Positions 59,844 through 64,000 of a DNA stretch of 64,000 nucleotides are shown piece after piece; the first letter of the stretch is position 1; each line of letters opens with the position of its first letter. The position numbers and the translations under genes are program-made. The notes below the pieces were generated by a model, which was not told where the DNA came from, did not search any database, and worked only from the letters and a program-made list of their open reading frames with translations. Origin of the DNA: JAHELQ01 sp965603365. Lineage in GTDB: Bacteria > Acidobacteriota > Aminicenantia > UBA2199. The DNA is taken from positions 23,731 through 87,730 of the forward strand of contig CBFDCR010000012.1 of NCBI GenBank assembly GCA_965603365.1. Reading direction: 5' to 3'.

Positions 59844-61691
59844 TTAAAAAGAGAGGGTGATGGGCACATCTAACCAGACTTTTACTTTAACCCCATTCTT
59901 CTGGGCAGGCTTATATTTCCCGTTGGCCAGGGTGGTGGACAGCGTTAATTTGATCTCCGGTTCCACATTGCCCTTGATTTTAACCCTGGATATGTTGCCC
60001 TTTTCGTCAATGAGCAGGGAACAGGTGATGTTCATCTGCAGGCCCTTGTATTTTTTTCGAATGGATCGGGAGAATTCGGGATCTTCGCTGTTGATCAGGA
60101 TCGGCTTCTGGGTGGCAAATTGAATGTCGATGAGTTCGCCCACGGCTACCACCCTCTCCTGTTCCTCCTTTAATTTCCTCTCGGCCTCCTCTTTTTGTTT
60201 TTGCTTTTCTTCTTCCAGCCTTTTCTTCTCTGACTCTTCTTCCAGTTTTATTTTTTCCTCTTCGATTCTCTTTTTTTCGGCCTCAAGTTCTTCTAATTTT
60301 TTGGCCTGCTCGATTGCCTGTTTGCTTTCCTGTTCTTTTCGTTCCTGTTCCTGGCGCCAGGCTTTGAGCCTGGCGATTTCACCTTCTTTGGTCTTTTGCT
60401 CTTCCTCGGTGGTGGTAATCTGTTCTTCCAGGGATTTCAATTTTGCCTCATATTCGTTTTTTGTTTGCTGCTGAATCTGGGCCAGCTTTCGTTCCGATTC
60501 CTGTTTAACCTTCAATTGTTCTTGTTTGGCCTTGTTGGCCTGGCTAATATATAAAAAACCGGCTATACCGATTACGGCAATCAGTATAATAATCAAAGGC
60601 AGCAGGAATTTTGATTTCGATTTTTCGGTTTCCTCAAGGCCGGTCAGGATCTTTTCCACGATTTCGTTATCTGCTCTGGCCCGTTCTTCAGCCGTTTTTT
60701 CTCCGACTTCCGGGTCGGATTCCGGAATTTCATAGTTCAACTCCCCGGCCATCATGGTTGTCTCTTCTTCCATCATGTCGGTGTAAAGGGAATTCATGAA
60801 GTAGGCCAGACTAAAGGTCACAGAGGAGAGCTCTTCAATCTTAAAATAATTTGAGATGTAATCCTTTAACTCCCTGACATTGTTGAATCTTTTAATGGGG
60901 TCCGGATGGAGGGTTTTTTTGAAAAAATTGATCATACTGGTCAGATAATCTTTATCGGTGGTGGGTATGAGATGGCTAAAGCTGATACTGGAGAATTTGG
61001 CATCAAAATCCTCACCCGGTGTATATGAAAAATACTTGCCGGTTAAGATGCGATATATGGTATAACCCAGATGATATATATCGGATTGGGGAACGATCTT
61101 ATCTCTTTTTTGATATTCGGGGGTCAGCCAGGAGCCGTATTTCATCTCCATTTCTTTATATAGATTGCCGTTTTGACTCAGATAGGGGGCGATGCCATAA
61201 TTTTTTAGATATATATTGCCGTCATAGTCAATGATGATGTTGTCGGGTGTTAAAAATCCGTGAAAGGATTTTTTCCCGCTCACCACTATGGATGATCCCA
61301 TATCGATGATATCGGCAATAGCGGTGACCATGGAGAAGGCCAGGTCGAAATTGATGGGTACCTCTTGTTGGGCGGCGTCTTCGAGGATATTTTCCAGGGT
61401 TTTCCCCTTAAGATAGGGGAAGATCAAGAGGGTCGCCTCTTTACTCCTGACAATTTTGTCGGGAGAATAGAGATGGGTGATGTTGGATTTTTTGATGCCC
61501 TCCAGCAGAACCGATACCCTCTTCCAGGTGGTCTCATCCATGGTATAAACGGGATTCACTTCGGTGATGAGTTGATGTTGAACCGGTTTGTTGTCTTCGA
61601 TACCGGCGCCCCGAAAGTTGGCTCCTATTGAGTCCGCATGCAATTGTTCAAAAATTAAGTAGTTGTTTAAAATGTTGTATGTTTTCATCAT
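59844..61691 (-). CDS. Membrane-anchored pseudokinase with coiled coil and TonB-like C-terminus
   Basis: 615 residues. The kinase-like domain (about 1-290) has lost the catalytic parts: the VAIK lysine position reads HQLI, the HRD motif reads HGF (144-146) and DFG reads NYG (164-166), while PDNIII and SDIYHLGYTIYRILTG keep the fold. A membrane helix lies near 362-383, then a long K/E-rich coiled coil (about 390-510) and a C-terminal TonB/TolA-like domain. It would act as a transmembrane scaffold. GAGG precedes ATG 61691. Confidence 0.82.
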   Translation of the reverse strand: MMKTYNILNNYLIFEQLHADSIGANFRGAGIEDNKPVQHQLITEVNPVYTMDETTWKRVSVLLEGIKKSNITHLYSPDKIVRSKEATLLIFPYLKGKTLENILEDAAQQEVPINFDLAFSMVTAIADIIDMGSSIVVSGKKSFHGFLTPDNIIIDYDGNIYLKNYGIAPYLSQNGNLYKEMEMKYGSWLTPEYQKRDKIVPQSDIYHLGYTIYRILTGKYFSYTPGEDFDAKFSSISFSHLIPTTDKDYLTSMINFFKKTLHPDPIKRFNNVRELKDYISNYFKIEELSSVTFSLAYFMNSLYTDMMEEETTMMAGELNYEIPESDPEVGEKTAEERARADNEIVEKILTGLEETEKSKSKFLLPLIIILIAVIGIAGFLYISQANKAKQEQLKVKQESERKLAQIQQQTKNEYEAKLKSLEEQITTTEEEQKTKEGEIARLKAWRQEQERKEQESKQAIEQAKKLEELEAEKKRIEEEKIKLEEESEKKRLEEEKQKQKEEAERKLKEEQERVVAVGELIDIQFATQKPILINSEDPEFSRSIRKKYKGLQMNITCSLLIDEKGNISRVKIKGNVEPEIKLTLSTTLANGKYKPAQKNGVKVKVWLDVPITLSF

Positions 61692-61763
61692 TAACCTCGT
61701 GCTCGCTCTAAATATATATGATTACACTCAAAATTTCAATAACAAAATGGTATTATATTTTTT

Positions 61764-62072
61764 TTATTCCATTTTTGTCTTGACCGATTGGATCTTGCCT
61801 TCCATCGATCCTTTTTTATCCCGCCGGTCATCGATGCTGATCCGGGTGGAGACACGCCGGGCCCCTTTCAGGAATGGCGTTTCGTGCATCTGGCGGATGA
61901 GTTTGAGAATGCCGTCGAGATCCCCTTCCAATATGGTGGCCATGGGGGTAAGCATGCTTTTTACATTTTTATACTCTTTTACCACCTTCTCCACCTCCGC
62001 CACATAGGCACTCAAGGACGTAGATCCCGTACCCAACGGCACCACCGTAACTTCCACAATAACATGACTCAT
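61764..62072 (-). CDS. MTH1187/YqgV-type thiamine-binding protein
   Basis: 102 residues. HVIVEVTVVPLGTGSTSLSAYVAEV and LTPMATILEGDLDGILKLI(R) are the MTH1187 blocks. Members bind thiamine or a similar small molecule; the function in cells is uncertain. GAGGAGGGG precedes ATG. It lies 42 bp after the Mrr-type gene on the same strand. Confidence 0.85.
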   Translation of the reverse strand: MSHVIVEVTVVPLGTGSTSLSAYVAEVEKVVKEYKNVKSMLTPMATILEGDLDGILKLIRQMHETPFLKGARRVSTRISIDDRRDKKGSMEGKIQSVKTKME

Positions 62073-62114
62073 ACTACCCCTCCTCGGATTTTTATTTCAG
62101 ACCTTTCGCACTTT

Positions 62115-63185
62115 TCATGTTCTCTGACCATTGGAAATGGCCGCATTTGTGTCAGCGTCCGTATCAGAAGGCTCCTCAAGTTCAAACAAATCATGGCTTC
62201 TACGGCAAACTCCAATGCCGTTTTCGATGAGCAACAAAACAAGCTGCTCTCCACTCATAAGCGCGACCGGAATGGCATCTGGTCGAGCAGCTTCTTTGCG
62301 TGCTCCTGTGCTAAAATCACTGGTCGTGATAATGAGGCCTTGCTCGTGGGTTCCAAGGCTTCCCCTGACCTGCTGCACAACCGGCGCCTGAACGTTGCGC
62401 TTCCATTTCTTCACCTGAATGGCCATACGCGTGCGAATTACGTCGCCCACAACCAGGATGCCGCGGACATCGATACCGCCGTCCTTGTTTCGGTTGGTCA
62501 CGTCGATGTCCTCAAAGCCCGTCTCCGCCAAAAGCCTCGCTATCAATTCCTCAAACGCACCCCATTCCATGTCGAGCAACCGTTGATGTAATGCCTGGCG
62601 TATCTTCTTGTTATGTTGCTCGATCTCAAAGGCGAGGCCTCGCCCCATCCACTTCGAAAGTCCAACGAATCCCTTGCCGTGTTGGACGAAGCGAGGCTGC
62701 TCGCCGCGCCTTTTGTAGCGTTTGATCTCAGTCAAAATCTGTGCGTACATCGAGGCTTCCGGAGTTTTACCTTCAGTGACAAGCCAGCCCATCTCCAGGG
62801 CCTTTTCTGTGATTGCCCGGTAGTGCATCGGCCGTTTCTGGCCGAATTGCTCAAGCACCTTTTCGGCTGAATCGGTAAAGGAATAGGTCTTACTTTGTGT
62901 CCTGTTGACCCCGGTGGATGCAGCTTTGGGTTGTATATCTACAGCGGTTTCAGCAGGAACCCTTGCATCCCTCAAGCCGAACGTTTGTGGTGCATGAAGA
63001 ATAAAGGGAGATGCCTGCTCATTCTTCTTGATATCAGAATAGAGCCTCGCGCTGACTGTCGCTGCCGGTGTCTTACCTGTGGTCTTCCAGAGGTCTTTCG
63101 AAAGGATGCGCTCCGTAATCTCTTTGGCATGAAGTGGTTTACCCGCTTCCTTCAAAACCTGAATGACTGCATCCAGCATGCTCAT
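62115..63185 (-). CDS. Mrr-type restriction endonuclease with HARE-HTH domains
   Basis: 356 residues. Two HARE-HTH domains lie at about 1-75 and 105-180 (AIQVLKEAGKPLHAKEITERIL and RPMHYRAITEKALEMGWL). The Mrr nuclease follows: FEELIARLLAETGF, DGGIDVRG and AIQVKKW give the D...QVK PD-(D/E)XK site. It would cut modified (methylated) DNA. It lies by a broken VapBC pair and tRNA genes, a usual setting for islands. No ribosome site is clear. Confidence 0.85.
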   Translation of the reverse strand: MSMLDAVIQVLKEAGKPLHAKEITERILSKDLWKTTGKTPAATVSARLYSDIKKNEQASPFILHAPQTFGLRDARVPAETAVDIQPKAASTGVNRTQSKTYSFTDSAEKVLEQFGQKRPMHYRAITEKALEMGWLVTEGKTPEASMYAQILTEIKRYKRRGEQPRFVQHGKGFVGLSKWMGRGLAFEIEQHNKKIRQALHQRLLDMEWGAFEELIARLLAETGFEDIDVTNRNKDGGIDVRGILVVGDVIRTRMAIQVKKWKRNVQAPVVQQVRGSLGTHEQGLIITTSDFSTGARKEAARPDAIPVALMSGEQLVLLLIENGIGVCRRSHDLFELEEPSDTDADTNAAISNGQRT

Positions 63186-63225
63186 TAATATTTAATAGGT
63201 ATATGACTCAATTCTGGCATGGCTT

Positions 63226-63321
63226 TTAAACCTCGACGTATTCTGTTACAACGTGCAGATCAGTTATGTTTTCGAAGTCCTTCGCATTGTTTGTGTCGAT
63301 CACAACTTTTGGCAGCGTCAT
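63226..63321 (-). pseudogene. PIN-domain (VapC) toxin with internal deletion
   Basis: 31 codons: TLPKVVIDTN (the PIN start) is joined to AKDFENITDLHVVTEYVEV (the PIN end) with the middle, including catalytic Asp residues, missing. ATG overlaps the antitoxin stop. Toxin activity is lost. Confidence 0.7.
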
Positions 63322-63524
63322 TGGCTCTTACTCCCAGCAGGACTTTGGCGGCGAAGCGAATGAATAGATTCCCCAAAACCATCCTCTATTTCACCGGGCC
63401 AGGTGCCAAAGAGGGCGGTTATATCCTCAATAGGTCGCACTCCTTGCGCTTCAGCCAGTTCTTCAATGCCAGGCGATCGCCAGAAATTGGATCGTACAGT
63501 TAAGAGATGATTATTTGGCGGCAT
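63318..63524 (-). CDS. VapB-type antitoxin of the broken toxin
   Basis: 68 residues: NHLLTVRSNFWRSPGIEELAEAQGVRPIEDITALFG. It is short, acidic at the end and lacks a clear DNA-binding fold, yet lies in the usual place before a PIN toxin with ATGA overlap. GGAGG lies 9 bases before ATG 63524. It may persist without its toxin. Upstream, 63525-63658 holds decayed coding-like sequence (TAGRYYPHQAEAVKNE) I cannot assign. Confidence 0.5.
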   Translation of the reverse strand: MPPNNHLLTVRSNFWRSPGIEELAEAQGVRPIEDITALFGTWPGEIEDGFGESIHSLRRQSPAGSKSQ

Positions 63525-63658
63525 GAATCATATCCTCCTTCTCATTTTTGACCGCCTCGGCCTGGTGCGGGTAGTAGCGCCCGGCGGTCAGGTTGTAACT
63601 CGAACTCTCGGCAGCGGCGCAGTTCCTCTTTTTCTTTGGTTCCCATCATTGAGAAGAA

Positions 63659-63734
63659 TGGCTCCCCAGCACGGATTCGAACCGCGAACCTAGTGGTTAA
63701 CAGCCACCCGCTCTGCCGATTGAGCTACTGGGGA
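63659..63734 (-). tRNA. tRNA-Asn (GTT)
   Basis: TCCCCAG pairs with CTGGGGA; the anticodon loop CTGTTAA holds GTT. T arm GCGGTTCGAATCCGTGC, discriminator G, CCA encoded. A TTGACA box lies upstream at 63771-63776. Confidence 0.95.
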
Positions 63735-63806
63735 AACCGTAGTTATATAAATACCAAATATCCTTGATTTTGTCAATATGGGAATGAGATTTGCTTTGAA
63801 AAAAGC

Positions 63807-63835
63807 TTGACAAAAGCGAATTTTTTTTATATCCT
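63807..63835 (+). promoter_or_regulatory. Promoter of the tRNA-Gly/tRNA-Cys unit
   Basis: TTGACA (63807-63812), 17 bp, TATCCT (63830-63835), 12 bases before the tRNA-Gly. Confidence 0.7.
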
Positions 63836-63847
63836 ATCTTCGTCAAC

Positions 63848-63922
<75 letters not shown>

Positions 63923-63928
63923 TTTAAT

Positions 63929-64000
63929 GGCGGCGTAGCCAAGTGGTAAGGCAGCGGTCTGCAAAATCGCTATTCATCGGTTCGAATCCGGTCGCCGCCT
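63929..64000 (+). tRNA. tRNA-Cys (GCA), CCA end outside window
   Basis: GGCGGCG pairs with CGCCGCC; the loop CTGCAAA holds GCA. The sequence stops at the discriminator T (64000), so the CCA is not seen. It lies 6 bp after tRNA-Gly and is cotranscribed. Confidence 0.93.

Noticed and set aside
63219..63503. Plus-strand frame across the broken VapBC pair
   Set aside because: Antisense to two recognisable minus-strand frames joined by ATGA.

Overview
The window reads as one 64 kb piece of a bacterial chromosome, probably from a fermentative, diderm, uncultured lineage close to Candidatus Aminicenantes / Acidobacteria. That placement is an inference. It rests on 6-bladed beta-propeller proteins, RiPP leaders of the KKLVLNKKT...GG type, a TatT-type TRAP system, an outer-membrane barrel, a fused IcmF mutase with Ptb-Buk, and several pseudokinase/STAND proteins. 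Promoters are easy to read: many are TTGAC-like / exactly 17 bp / TATAAT-like. Several genes have their start codon 5-6 bases after the -10 box, which predicts leaderless mRNAs.

Layout. 0-10.7 kb: housekeeping and membrane genes (DUF3810 peptidase, YciI, a HEPN-like protein, thioredoxin-AmrS-DgkA/PAP2 operon, a membrane-anchored pseudokinase, DUF362-LarB, and a dCMP deaminase / P-loop kinase / CoaD operon). 10.7-19.9 kb: an accessory region with three class I lanthipeptide-like precursors but no LanB/LanC, a TRAP transporter operon (tatT-dctP-dctQM), a lipoprotein gene broken by one stop codon, a decayed type IIG restriction enzyme, and two arrays of 21-bp tandem repeats. 18.6-25.6 kb: a RiPP gene cluster (beta-propeller, six-cysteine precursor peptide, SPASM radical SAM enzyme, B12-type radical SAM enzyme, then a type II thioesterase and an ankyrin protein). 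The second 21-bp array ends about 70 bp before its promoter.

25.6-43.6 kb: lipid and envelope genes (CTP-transferase, CDP-alcohol transferase, flippase-like protein), a second beta-propeller, a sirtuin, PilZ and AlkD-like proteins, an aminotransferase, an SDR, a cysteine-desulfurase-like enzyme, an SLC13-type permease, an amidase-like protein, a truncated outer-membrane barrel and a second AmrS-like radical SAM protein. 43.7-48.9 kb: a defence-like island with a RHH antitoxin, a HEPN-MNT pair and a NACHT ATPase fused to a formylglycine-enzyme-like (C-type-lectin fold) domain. It is bounded by two inverted copies of a 94-bp REP-like element, and two separated fragments of an AAA-ATPase-like gene lie at its edges, which suggests an inversion.

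49-64 kb: branched/short-chain acyl-CoA metabolism (acyl-CoA dehydrogenase, DUF6125, IcmF; phosphate butyryltransferase and butyrate kinase), RhuM, MerR, SurE, YqaA, a second pseudokinase, an Mrr-type nuclease, a broken VapBC pair, and four tRNA genes (Pro, Asn, Gly, Cys). The acyl-CoA genes together suggest isobutyryl-CoA to butyryl-CoA interconversion feeding ATP formation through butyryl phosphate. The most interesting parts are the RiPP cluster with its phased repeat array, the orphan lanthipeptide precursors, the two pseudokinases and the invertible-looking NACHT island.
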